Shown here piece by piece: positions 26,244 to 34,358 of a stretch of 64,000 nucleotides of DNA. The notes below the pieces were generated by a model. That model saw nothing but the letters and a program-made list of their open reading frames with translations. It did no database searches and was not told where the DNA came from. The DNA lies in the NCBI GenBank assembly GCA_035626475.1, contig DASPNP010000053.1, forward strand, positions 124,001-188,000, written 5' to 3'. The DNA is from DASPKT01 sp035626475. Its GTDB lineage: Bacteria > Pseudomonadota > Alphaproteobacteria > Azospirillales > Azospirillaceae. The number at the start of each line of letters is the position of its first letter. Position 1 is the stretch's first letter. The position numbers were made by a program, and so were the translations under genes.

Positions 26244-27566
26244 ATGGCGTCGATGGATTGGAACCGGCTGTTGAGCCGCAAGCGGCTGGCGAAGCCCGGC
26301 GGCGGCGACGAACTGCCCTACCGCAGCGCCTTCGAGATCGACATCGACCGCATCACCTTCTCCACCAGCTTCCGGCGGCTGGCGGACAAGCAGCAGGTGC
26401 ACGGCATCGGCGGCTCCGACTATGTCCGCTCGCGCCTGACGCACTCGATGGAGGCGGCGCGGGTGGGGCGCTCGCTCGGCACCTGGGTCGGCCGCACCAT
26501 TGTCGAGCAGAACCCCACGATCAACGCCACGCCCTTCGACATCGGTCACGTCGTCGCCGCCGCGGCGCTGGCGCACGACCTCGGCACGCCCTGCTTCGCC
26601 CACACCGGCGAGGACATCATCAGCGACTGGTTCCGCGGCAGCGAGATCGGCCAGCGCATCCTGGAGGGGCTGCCGGAGCAGCAGCGCCACGAGCTGATGA
26701 ATTTCGAGGGCAACGCCCAGGGCTTCCGGGTGCTGACCCGGCTGCAGGGCTGGCGCGCCACCGGCGGGCTGCAGCTGACCGCAGCGACCCTGGCGACTTA
26801 CACCAAGTATCCCTGGACAGCGCCCGCCCATGCCGGCGACACCCGCCCGCACGCCCGGAAATACAGCTTCTTCTCCAGCGAGCGCGAGCTGTTCGCCGAG
26901 GTCGCCGCCGAGACGGGGCTGGAGAAACAGGGCGAGGAATGCTGGCAGCGCCACCCGCTGGCCTATCTGGTGGAGGCGGCGGACGACGCCTGCTACCGCG
27001 TCGTCGACATCGAGGACGCCTGCAAGATGCGCATGGTCAGCTTCAAGGAGGCGGAGGAGCTGCTGGCCCACTGCGTCGAGATCGACCAGGGCGAGTACGG
27101 CACCATCGACGACGAGGACCGCAAGCTCATCTATCTGCGCGCCCGCGCCATCGACCAGCTGGTGCGCGACGCCGCCGAGCAGTTCCGCGACCATCTGCCC
27201 GACCTGATGGAGGGCAAGCGCTGCCCGCCGCTGCTGAACATGTCGGAGCGCGCCAAGGCGCTGAAGGCGATCGAGCGGGTCAGCTACGAGCAGATCTACC
27301 GGGGCCAGCAGCGCTGCGAGACCGACATCATCGCCGCCCGCACCATCACCACCCTGCTGGACGCCTATGGCGAGGCGCTGCTGGAGCGCGAGCGGCTGGG
27401 CCCCGGCGGCACGCTGCCCCGCCGCTCGGCCTCGCTGCTGGAAACCATGCAGGGCGCCCGAAAGCTTACCTTCGAGCGCGTGGAGTGGGCGCGGAGCCTG
27501 CTGGACTACGTCGCCGGCATGACCGACCGCTTCGCGCTCCGGCAGGCGCAGCTGATCGCGGGGTAG
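26244..27566 (+). CDS. dgt: Deoxyguanosinetriphosphate triphosphohydrolase-like protein
   Basis: 440 residues from MASMDWNRLLS; GGAGGGTGCC precedes the ATG. HD-domain metal ligands are visible: FRRLADKQQVHG, His67 in SRLTHSMEAARVGR, and the HD pair at 111-112 in LAHDLGTPCFAHTGE. Homologues remove triphosphate from dNTPs and so limit dNTP pools. Length is in the usual range for the type 2 dGTPase-like subfamily. It diverges from the erpA gene across about 106 bases. Confidence 0.92.
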   Translation: MASMDWNRLLSRKRLAKPGGGDELPYRSAFEIDIDRITFSTSFRRLADKQQVHGIGGSDYVRSRLTHSMEAARVGRSLGTWVGRTIVEQNPTINATPFDIGHVVAAAALAHDLGTPCFAHTGEDIISDWFRGSEIGQRILEGLPEQQRHELMNFEGNAQGFRVLTRLQGWRATGGLQLTAATLATYTKYPWTAPAHAGDTRPHARKYSFFSSERELFAEVAAETGLEKQGEECWQRHPLAYLVEAADDACYRVVDIEDACKMRMVSFKEAEELLAHCVEIDQGEYGTIDDEDRKLIYLRARAIDQLVRDAAEQFRDHLPDLMEGKRCPPLLNMSERAKALKAIERVSYEQIYRGQQRCETDIIAARTITTLLDAYGEALLERERLGPGGTLPRRSASLLETMQGARKLTFERVEWARSLLDYVAGMTDRFALRQAQLIAG

Positions 27567-27678
27567 GTCTGAGCTTTTTTGCTCAAACCCTGGCTTCGCC
27601 TTGGGGCCGGGACGGGTTATGGTGCGCCGCCGTTGGGCTCGCACGAGAGCGCCGCGACCGGGTGAGGCTGCGAGGTGG

Positions 27679-27786
27679 TGCGTCCTTCGACAGGCTCAGG
27701 ATGAGGGTTGGGGTACGCTAGGCACGCCCGGTTCTTTCACCGGGAGCAGCAATACACCCCTCATGCTGAGCCTGTCGAAGCACGCA
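27679..27786. repeat. Inverted pair of a dispersed repeat (CTTCGACAGGCTCAG family)
   Basis: The left arm CCTTCGACAGGCTCAGGATG (27684-27703) and the right arm CATGCTGAGCCTGTCGAAG (27762-27780) are near-perfect reverse complements about 60 bases apart. The same sequence is a well-known dispersed element in alphaproteobacteria. The first 13 bases also occur at 6450-6462. The element fills most of the 314-base gap between dgt and argS, in which no gene was found. It may fold as a long hairpin in the dgt-argS transcript. Confidence 0.7.
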
Positions 27787-27880
27787 CACCACCCCCGCTG
27801 CCGACCTCGGGAAGCGTGCGCCCCTGATGAGGCGAGCCCCTCGCCATGAACCGCGTACACTCTGACCTATCTGGACTGAC

Positions 27881-29635
27881 ATGAACGTCTTCAAGGACTT
27901 CGAGGCCAAGATTAAGGCCGCGCTCGAGGAGCTCGTCACCGCCGGCGCCCTGCCGCAGGGGCTGGACCTGTCCCGTCTGGCGGTGGAGCCGCCGCGCGAG
28001 GCGTCGCATGGCGACATCTCAACCAACGCCGCCATGGTGCTGGCCAAGCAGGCCGGGCAGCCGCCGCGCAAGATCGCCGAGGCGCTGGTGCCGAAGCTGG
28101 CGGCACTGCCGGAGGTCACCTCCGCCGAGATCGCCGGCCCGGGCTTCGTCAATCTGCGCGTCTCGGCCGACTATTGGCGCGGCCGTGTGGCCGACATCCT
28201 CACCGCCGGCGCCGAGTACGGGAAGAGCGAGCTCGGGTGCGGCGTGAAGGTGAATGTCGAATACGTCTCGGCCAACCCGACCGGCCCGCTGCACGCCGCC
28301 CACGGGCGCGGCGCGGTGGTCGGCGACGCGCTGGCGGCGCTGCTGGAGAAGGCCGGCTACGACGTCACCCGCGAATACTACATCAACGACGCCGGCGCCC
28401 AGGTCGACGTGCTGGCCCGCTCCACCCACCTGCGCTACCGCGAGGCGCTGGGCGAGGCGGACATCGAGATCCCCGCCGGCATGTATCCGGGCGAGTACCT
28501 GAAGGACGTCGGCGCCGCCCTGGCCGCCCGCGACGGCGCCAAGTGGCGGGACGTTCCGGAGGCGGAATGGCTGGCCCCGGTCCGCGCCTTCGCCATCGAC
28601 CAGATCATGGCCGGCATCCGCGAGGACCTCGCGGCGATGAACATCCGCCACGACGTCTTCACCTCCGAGCGCTCTCTGGTCGAGAGCGGGGCGGTGGAGG
28701 CGGCGCTGAAGTCGCTGGAGGAGCAGGGGCTGCTCTATGTCGGCGTGCTGGAGCCGCCCAAGGGCAAGAAGCCCGACGATTGGGAGCCGCGCCCGCAGAC
28801 CCTGTTCAAGGCCACCCAGTTCGGCGACGACGTGGACCGGCCGCTGAAGAAGTCCGACGGGTCGGGCACCTATTTCGCCAACGACATCGCCTATCACCTT
28901 GATAAGCAACGCCGCGGCTCCTCCGTCTTGATCGACGTGTGGGGCGCCGACCATGGCGGCTACATCAAGCGCATGCAGGCAGCCACCACCGCCGTGACCG
29001 GCGGCAAGGCCGCGCTGGACGTGAAGATCTGCCAGCTCGTCCATCTGATGCAGAACGGCGAGCCGGTGAAGATGTCGAAGCGCGCCGGCACCTTCGTGAC
29101 GCTGCGCGACGTGATCGACACGGTCGGCCGAGACGTCGTGCGCTTCATCATGCTGACCCGCCGCAACGACCAGGCGCTGGATTTCGACTACGCCAAGGTG
29201 ACCGAGCAGTCCAAGGACAACCCGGTCTTCTATGTCCAGTACGCCCATGCCCGCTGCCGCAGCGTGCTTCGCCACGCGGCCGAGGTGCACAAGGATTGGG
29301 ACCTGTCGGGCCAGGGTCTGGCGGGCGTCGACCTGTCGCCGCTGACGGCGCCCGAGGAGCTGGACCTGATCCGCACCATGCTCAGCTGGCCGCGCATCGT
29401 CGAGGCGGCGGCCGAGGCGCACGAGCCGCACCGGGTCGCCTTCTTCCTGCACGACGTCGCCTCGGGCTTCCACGCCCTGTGGAACAAGGGCAAGGACGAC
29501 GCCTCCCTGCGCTTCCTGATCGAGGGGAACGACGCGGTGACCCGCGCCCGCCTCGCCCTTGTCAAGGCGTTGTCCCTTGTCGTCGCGTCCGGTCTCGCCA
29601 TCATGGGCGTGGAGCCGGCCGAGGAGATGCGGTGA
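27881..29635 (+). CDS. argS: Arginine--tRNA ligase
   Basis: 584 residues. A class I synthetase with the HIGH-type motif in NPTGPLHAAHGRGAVVG and the KMSKS-type loop VKMSKRAGTFV. The N-terminal tRNA-recognition extension and the C-terminal DALR anticodon-binding domain (FYVQYAHARCRSVLR, SGFHALWNKGKDD) are complete. It charges tRNA-Arg in the cytoplasm. The next gene starts 3 bases after its stop, so a long operon through the SPOR, nagZ and M50 genes begins here. Confidence 0.96.
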   Translation: MNVFKDFEAKIKAALEELVTAGALPQGLDLSRLAVEPPREASHGDISTNAAMVLAKQAGQPPRKIAEALVPKLAALPEVTSAEIAGPGFVNLRVSADYWRGRVADILTAGAEYGKSELGCGVKVNVEYVSANPTGPLHAAHGRGAVVGDALAALLEKAGYDVTREYYINDAGAQVDVLARSTHLRYREALGEADIEIPAGMYPGEYLKDVGAALAARDGAKWRDVPEAEWLAPVRAFAIDQIMAGIREDLAAMNIRHDVFTSERSLVESGAVEAALKSLEEQGLLYVGVLEPPKGKKPDDWEPRPQTLFKATQFGDDVDRPLKKSDGSGTYFANDIAYHLDKQRRGSSVLIDVWGADHGGYIKRMQAATTAVTGGKAALDVKICQLVHLMQNGEPVKMSKRAGTFVTLRDVIDTVGRDVVRFIMLTRRNDQALDFDYAKVTEQSKDNPVFYVQYAHARCRSVLRHAAEVHKDWDLSGQGLAGVDLSPLTAPEELDLIRTMLSWPRIVEAAAEAHEPHRVAFFLHDVASGFHALWNKGKDDASLRFLIEGNDAVTRARLALVKALSLVVASGLAIMGVEPAEEMR

Positions 29636-29638
29636 AGC

Positions 29639-30583
29639 ATGAGCGAGCGTGACGACGACTTCCGGGCCGATCAGGGCCAGGGCGGGTACTACGTGACCGA
29701 CGAGGAAGATGCCCCGCCGGCGCGGCGCAGCCTCGTCGGGCCGCTGGTGGTGGCGCTCGGGCTGAGTGCCTTCGGCGGCATCATCTGGTACGCCTACAAC
29801 CAGGGCACCCGGGCCGGGACCGAGAGCGTGGCACCGATCGTCCGCGCCGACCCCAGCCCGACCAAGATCCGGCCGGAGCAGCCGGGCGGCATGGACGTCC
29901 CGCACCAGGACAAGCTGGTCTACGACCGGCTGAACCCGACGGCTAACGAGGCCGGGGTGGAGCGCCTGCTGCCGCCGCCGGAAGCGCCGCTGGAGCGTCC
30001 CAAACCCCTGCCGCCGGAGCCGAAGGTCGCCGAGCTGCCGCCCGAGGAGGCGCCGGCCGCCCCGGCCCCCGCGCAGCCGGCTCCTGCCGCGCAGGCCGCC
30101 GTGACCCCGCCTGCCGCCGCGCAGCCGCCAGCGCCGACTCCGCTGGCGCCTCCGAAGCAGCTTCCCGCCGCGACTCCGGCCCAGGCGGCGCCCGCACCGG
30201 CGTCTCCGGCGCCCGGCGCCACGGCTCCTGCAGCCACGGCCCAGGTGCCGGTCGCCCAGCCGCAGGCGGCGGTGAAGCCGCCCGCCACCGCGCCGGCGAC
30301 CGCCACGCCCGCCGCGACTCCGGCCGCGCCCGTCGCGGGCGGCGTGCGCATCCAGATCGCGTCGGTGCCCAGCGAGGACATCGCCAACAAGGAATGGCAG
30401 CGCCTCTCGCGCAAGCATGCGGGTGTCATGGGCGGGCTCGGCATGCGGGTGGTCAAGGCCGACCTCGGCGCCAAGGGCGTCTATTACCGCGTCCAGGCCG
30501 GCCCGACCGACGAGGCGCGGGCCAAGAGCATCTGCGACGCCATGAAGGCCCAGGCCGACGGGTGCATCCTTGTCCGGAACTGA
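29639..30583 (+). CDS. SPOR-domain cell-envelope protein
   Basis: 314 residues: a short acidic cytoplasmic N-terminus, one membrane helix at about 32-52 (VGPLVVALGLSAFGGIIWYA), a long Pro/Ala-rich periplasmic linker of about 150 residues, and a C-terminal SPOR domain from about 235 (VRIQIASVPSEDIANKEW, YYRVQAGPTDEARAKSIC). SPOR domains bind septal peptidoglycan lacking stem peptides, so this is probably a division-site protein. The linker explains its low sequence complexity. It lies between argS and nagZ, an arrangement conserved in the group. Confidence 0.9.
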   Translation: MSERDDDFRADQGQGGYYVTDEEDAPPARRSLVGPLVVALGLSAFGGIIWYAYNQGTRAGTESVAPIVRADPSPTKIRPEQPGGMDVPHQDKLVYDRLNPTANEAGVERLLPPPEAPLERPKPLPPEPKVAELPPEEAPAAPAPAQPAPAAQAAVTPPAAAQPPAPTPLAPPKQLPAATPAQAAPAPASPAPGATAPAATAQVPVAQPQAAVKPPATAPATATPAATPAAPVAGGVRIQIASVPSEDIANKEWQRLSRKHAGVMGGLGMRVVKADLGAKGVYYRVQAGPTDEARAKSICDAMKAQADGCILVRN

Positions 30584-31574
30584 CGCCACCGCCGTCGTCT
30601 ATGGCTGCGCCGGCACGGACCTGACGGCGGAGGAGCGGGCCTTCTTCCGCGACGCCGACCCGTTCGGCTTCATCCTGTTCCGGCGCAACTGCGACTCGGC
30701 GGAGCAGGTACGGCGGCTGGTGGCGGAGATGCGCGACAGCGTCGACCGCGCGGCTCCCGTCCTCATCGACCAGGAGGGCGGCCGCGTCGCCCGGCTGCGC
30801 CCGCCGCACTGGCCGGCGCTGCCCGCCGCCGGGCTGCTGGCGCCGGGCGGCACGCGCGCCGCCTGGCTGCACGGGCGGCTGCTGGCGGCGATGCTGGAGC
30901 CGCTGGGCATCGACGTGGACTGCGCGCCGGTGGCCGACGTGCCGGTGCCCGGCGCCCACGACGTGATCGGCGACCGCGCCTTCGCCGGCGAGCCGCGCCT
31001 GGTGGCCGAGCTGGCCCGGGCCCAGGCCGAGGGGCTCATGGCCGGCGGCGTGCTGCCCGTCGTCAAGCACATCCCCGGCCATGGCCGCGCCCATGTCGAC
31101 AGCCACAAGGAGCTGCCCGTGGTGCCGACGCCGCGCGCCGAGCTGGAGGCGACCGATTTCGCGCCCTTCCGCGCGCTGGCGGACCTGCCCATGGCGATGG
31201 TGGCGCATGTCGTCTACACCGCCGTGGACAGCCTGTCGCCCTCCAGCACCTCCGCCCGGGTCATCGGCGAGGTGGTGCGCGGCCATATCGGCTTCGACGG
31301 GCTGCTGTTCAGTGACGACCTCGGCATGGAGGCGCTGAAGGGCGGGCCCGCCGAGCGCGCCCTGGCCGTTCTTGCCGCAGGTTGCGACGTGGCCCTTCAC
31401 TGCAACGGCGAGATGGACCAGATGAAGGCCATCGCCGCCGTGGCGCCCCGGCTGACGACCGAGGCCGCCGCGCGGTGGGAGAGGGCCCGCGGCTTTGTCA
31501 AGGCGGCGGAGCCCGTGGACGCCGCCGCGCTGAAGCTGGAGCTGGACATGCTGCTGGGAACGGGAATCGCCTGA
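30570..31574 (+). CDS. nagZ: Beta-N-acetylhexosaminidase, NagZ family
   Basis: 334 residues beginning at TTG (MSGTDATAVV), which overlaps the SPOR gene by 14 bases; no in-frame ATG or GTG is available before the conserved region. The GH3 fold shows DPFGFILFRRNC, DQEGGRVARL, the KHIPGHG loop with its catalytic His, and FSDDLGMEAL with the nucleophile Asp. NagZ removes GlcNAc from recycled anhydromuropeptides in the cytoplasm, producing the ligands that control beta-lactamase in some species. Its stop overlaps the next start (TGATG). Confidence 0.92.
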   Translation: MSGTDATAVVYGCAGTDLTAEERAFFRDADPFGFILFRRNCDSAEQVRRLVAEMRDSVDRAAPVLIDQEGGRVARLRPPHWPALPAAGLLAPGGTRAAWLHGRLLAAMLEPLGIDVDCAPVADVPVPGAHDVIGDRAFAGEPRLVAELARAQAEGLMAGGVLPVVKHIPGHGRAHVDSHKELPVVPTPRAELEATDFAPFRALADLPMAMVAHVVYTAVDSLSPSSTSARVIGEVVRGHIGFDGLLFSDDLGMEALKGGPAERALAVLAAGCDVALHCNGEMDQMKAIAAVAPRLTTEAAARWERARGFVKAAEPVDAAALKLELDMLLGTGIA

Positions 31575-32263
31575 TGGAGGGCCTGCAGGACATCGTGCTG
31601 CGGCTCTCGGTCATGGCGCTGCCGGTGATCGTCGCCATCACCTTCCACGAGGCGGCGCACGGCTGGATGGCCCGGCGGCTGGGCGACGACACGGCCTACA
31701 TGCTGGGCCGCGTCAGCTTCAACCCGGCGCGCCACATCGATCCCTTCGGCACGGTGATCCTGCCGGCCATCATGTTCCTGTCGACAGGGTTCCTGTTCGG
31801 CTGGGCCAAGCCGGTGCCGGTGGATTTCCGCAACCTGCGCAATCCCCGGCGCGACATGGTCTGGGTGGCGCTGGCCGGGCCCGGGGTGAACATCATCCTG
31901 GCGATCGCCTCGGCGCTGCTCTACCACGTCACGCCGTTCCTGCCGGGCTTCGCCTCGGAATGGGTCCGGCAGAATCTGGAAATCTCCATCTGGATCAACG
32001 TGATCCTGGCCGTCTTCAACATGCTGCCTTTGCCGCCGCTGGACGGGGGCAGGGTGGCGGTCGGCATCCTGCCGGCCCCGCTGGCGCGGCCACTGGCGAA
32101 GCTGGAGCGCTACGGCATCCTGATCCTGGTCCTGGGCGTCTTCCTGCTGCCCTACGCCGCGCGCGAGGCCGGGCTGAACTTCGATCCCATGGCCTGGCTG
32201 GTCGGGATTCCAGCGGGTTACGTAGTGGACCTCATCGTGAGCCTCACCGGGCTCAGCAGCTGA
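31574..32263 (+). CDS. Site-2 protease family (M50) membrane protein
   Basis: 229 residues with five to six membrane helices. The zinc site is HExxH at H25-H29 (ITFHEAAHGWMARRL) with the distal Asp in NMLPLPPLDGGRVAVG (residues 149-164). There is no PDZ domain, so it belongs to the short M50B group found in many bacteria beside scpAB rather than to RseP. Substrates of this subgroup are largely unknown. Start and stop codons overlap nagZ, and scpA follows 9 bases later. Confidence 0.9.
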   Translation: MEGLQDIVLRLSVMALPVIVAITFHEAAHGWMARRLGDDTAYMLGRVSFNPARHIDPFGTVILPAIMFLSTGFLFGWAKPVPVDFRNLRNPRRDMVWVALAGPGVNIILAIASALLYHVTPFLPGFASEWVRQNLEISIWINVILAVFNMLPLPPLDGGRVAVGILPAPLARPLAKLERYGILILVLGVFLLPYAAREAGLNFDPMAWLVGIPAGYVVDLIVSLTGLSS

Positions 32264-32272
32264 GCGGCGCCC

Positions 32273-33064
32273 ATGGTCGAGACCCCCGCCAACGATGATT
32301 TCGAGGAGGTCCGCGACCGGGTCGATCCCGGATCGTCCCTGCTGCTCGACATCGACGGGTACGAGGGGCCGATCGACCTGCTGCTGGCCCTGGCGCGCGA
32401 CCAGAAGGTCGACCTGACCCGCATTTCCATCCTGCAGCTGGCCGAGCAGTACTTGGCCTTCGTGGAGCAGGCCCGCACGCTGCGGCTGGAGCTGGCGGCG
32501 GACTATCTGGTGATGGCGGCGTGGCTGGCCTATCTGAAGTCGCGCCTGCTGCTGCCGGAGCCGGAGACGGAGGAGCCGACCGGCGAGGAGCTGGCCGCGG
32601 CCCTGGCCTTCCAGCTGCAGCGGCTGGAGGCGATGCAGGGCGCCGCCGCCCGCCTGTTCGCCCGGTCGCAGCTGGGCCGCGACGTGTTCCCCCGCGGCGC
32701 GCCGGAGGACCTGCCGGTCTTCGAGAAGCGCGTGCTCGACGTGACGCTCTACGATCTGCTGAAGGCTTATGGTGACCACAAGCGCCGCCAGCAGAAGCAC
32801 GATCCCTTCCAGATCAAGGCAACGGAACTCTACTCCATCGAGGATGCGGTGCGCCGGGTGGAGGAGATCCTGGGCCGCCTGCCGGACTGGACCAGGCTCT
32901 CCGCCTTCCTGCCGGGCGGCTGGCGCGGCAGCGCGCTGAAGGCCCGCTCGGCGCTCGCCGCCACCTTCGTCGCCACACTGGAACTGGCCAAGGCCGGCCG
33001 GCTCGAACTCCGCCAGGACGGCGCCTTCCAGCCCATCTACATGCGCCGCCCGCCGCAGGAGTGA
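32273..33064 (+). CDS. scpA: Segregation and condensation protein A
   Basis: 263 residues. The kleisin subunit of the SMC-ScpAB condensin. The N-terminal motif YEGPIDLLLALARDQKVDL binds the SMC neck; AEQYLAFVEQA and AAWLAYLKSRLLLPEP follow, and the C-terminus has the winged-helix DAVRRVEEILGRLPDW. scpB is normally the next gene, but here two small genes of a DUF4160/DUF2442 module intervene. Start is ATG 10 bases after the M50 stop. Confidence 0.93.
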   Translation: MVETPANDDFEEVRDRVDPGSSLLLDIDGYEGPIDLLLALARDQKVDLTRISILQLAEQYLAFVEQARTLRLELAADYLVMAAWLAYLKSRLLLPEPETEEPTGEELAAALAFQLQRLEAMQGAAARLFARSQLGRDVFPRGAPEDLPVFEKRVLDVTLYDLLKAYGDHKRRQQKHDPFQIKATELYSIEDAVRRVEEILGRLPDWTRLSAFLPGGWRGSALKARSALAATFVATLELAKAGRLELRQDGAFQPIYMRRPPQE

Positions 33065-33071
33065 GGCGGCG

Positions 33072-33301
33072 GTGACGACGATCAAGCGCTTCGCAGCGTG
33101 CAAGCTCGCGCTCTACGGACCCGATCATCCGCCGCCGCATTTCCATGTGGTGGGGCCGGACTTCTCGGCGCTGGTGGAAATCGCTACTCTGAGGGTCATG
33201 GAAGGCGATGTCCGTCGGGCCGCCGATGCCATGGCGTGGGCGCCGAGAACCGGGACGTGCTCATGAACGCCTGGACAGCCCTCAACCCGGGTCGGAGGTG
33301 A
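33072..33301 (+). pseudogene. DUF4160 gene with a frameshift
   Basis: The first frame starts at GTG and reads MTTIKRFAACKLALYGPDHPPPHFH, split here as MTTIKRFAACK and LALYGPDHPPPHFH, the DUF4160 signature, continuing to DAMAW. The family then expects AENR..LL..W..LNP. That sequence is present in the next frame (AENRDVLMNAWTALNPGRR, stop at 33299-33301). A single missing base near TGGGCGCCG (33237-33245) separates the halves. The intact product would be about 76 residues. As read, the first frame ends early at 33266. A sequencing error cannot be excluded. DUF4160 genes are usually paired with DUF2442 genes, as here. Confidence 0.7.
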
Positions 33302-33303
33302 CG

Positions 33304-33561
33304 ATGGCCGCGCCAAGGATATCCGCCGTATCGCCGCTGCCCGGCTACCGTCTGGTGGTGACCTGGGAGACCGGCGCCGTCAGCACGGTCGACGTGTCGG
33401 ACATCGTCGGGGGACACCCGCTCTATGCCGGCATGCGCGAGGACCCGGGGCTGTTCGACCGGGCGACGGTCGGCGAGTACGGATACGACGTGCATTGGAG
33501 CGACCTGATGGAAATTCCCTGCACCGTACTCTGGCAGCGTGCGCAGGCCCAGGCCGCCTGA
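33304..33561 (+). CDS. DUF2442 protein
   Basis: 85 residues from MAAPRISAVS; the ATG follows GGAGGTGACG, which also contains the stop of the frameshifted DUF4160 gene, so the two were translationally coupled. The sequence PLPGYRLVVTWETGAVSTVDVSD and LFDRATVGEYGYDVHW matches DUF2442. The DUF4160/DUF2442 pair has the organisation of a small toxin-antitoxin module, with DUF2442 the presumed partner; activity has not been read from the sequence. The module interrupts scpA-scpB. Confidence 0.8.
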   Translation: MAAPRISAVSPLPGYRLVVTWETGAVSTVDVSDIVGGHPLYAGMREDPGLFDRATVGEYGYDVHWSDLMEIPCTVLWQRAQAQAA

Positions 33562-33614
33562 AGTCACGCCGCTTTCACTGGACCGCCTCGGCTGGCACAC
33601 GTTAGACAGGTTCC

Positions 33615-34238
33615 ATGTCCACCCTATTCGACGACCGCACCCAGCAGCTCCGCCTTGTCGAGGCGCTGCTCTTCGCCTCCGCCGAGCCGGTGCCGGAGGA
33701 GGCGCTGCAGACGCGGCTGGGCGAGGGGACCGATGTGCGCGGGCTGCTGCTCGACCTCGCCGACCTCTACGCGCACCGGGGCGTGAACCTGGTGGCGTCC
33801 GGCGGTCGCTGGGCCTTCCGCACGGCACCCGACCTGGCGGACGCGCTGAAGCTGGAGACCGAGGTCCAGCAGAAGCTGTCCCGCGCCGCCATCGAGACGC
33901 TGGCGATCATCGGCTACCACCAGCCGGTGACCCGCGCCGAGATCGAGAGCATCCGCGGCGTCGCCACCAGCAAGGGCACTCTGGACATCCTGATGGAGGC
34001 CGGGTGGATCCGGCCCGGCAAGCGGCGCGAGAGCCCGGGCCGGCCGCTGACCTGGATCACCACCCCTGGCTTCCTGGACCATTTCGGGCTCGAGTCGCTG
34101 CGCGACCTGCCCGGCATCGACGATCTCCGCGCGGCGGGGCTGCTGGACGCCCGTCCCGCCGTCTCCGGCATTCTGGAGAAGGCCGATCCGGTCCTCTCCG
34201 CCGCCGAGGAGCGTGAGAGGGAACCGGCCGAAGGCTGA
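33615..34238 (+). CDS. scpB: Segregation and condensation protein B
   Basis: 207 residues. Two winged-helix domains: LVEALLFASAEPVPEEALQ at the N-terminus, then the conserved AAIETLAIIGYHQPVTRAEIE and the GVATSKGTLDILMEAGWI helix-turn. ScpB dimers bind the ScpA kleisin in the bacterial condensin. It lies 53 bases after the DUF2442 gene, which probably lets the scpA transcript read through. The C-terminal tail is short and acidic. Confidence 0.93.
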   Translation: MSTLFDDRTQQLRLVEALLFASAEPVPEEALQTRLGEGTDVRGLLLDLADLYAHRGVNLVASGGRWAFRTAPDLADALKLETEVQQKLSRAAIETLAIIGYHQPVTRAEIESIRGVATSKGTLDILMEAGWIRPGKRRESPGRPLTWITTPGFLDHFGLESLRDLPGIDDLRAAGLLDARPAVSGILEKADPVLSAAEEREREPAEG

Positions 34239-34269
34239 GCATCGGTTTGCCCGCCGAAATAAGAGTCGT

Positions 34270-34285
34270 TTGCATTCGCGTGCAA
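34270..34285. promoter_or_regulatory. Palindromic operator candidate upstream of the FbpC-like gene
   Basis: TTGCATTCGCGTGCAA is a TTGCA-N6-TGCAA inverted repeat lying 74 bases before the ATG of the ABC ATPase gene. The surroundings (AATAAGAGTCG and CCCTAATAGG) are A/T-rich for this genome, as expected for a promoter. The size and symmetry would suit a metal-responsive Fur-family or similar dimeric repressor, but no consensus could be matched with confidence. Confidence 0.35.
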
Positions 34286-34358
34286 GCGTGCCCTAATAGG
34301 AAGGACGCGCCGGGCCCTGTCCGGCGACCCGTTCCACGAAAGGCGCCGCGCTGCCGTC

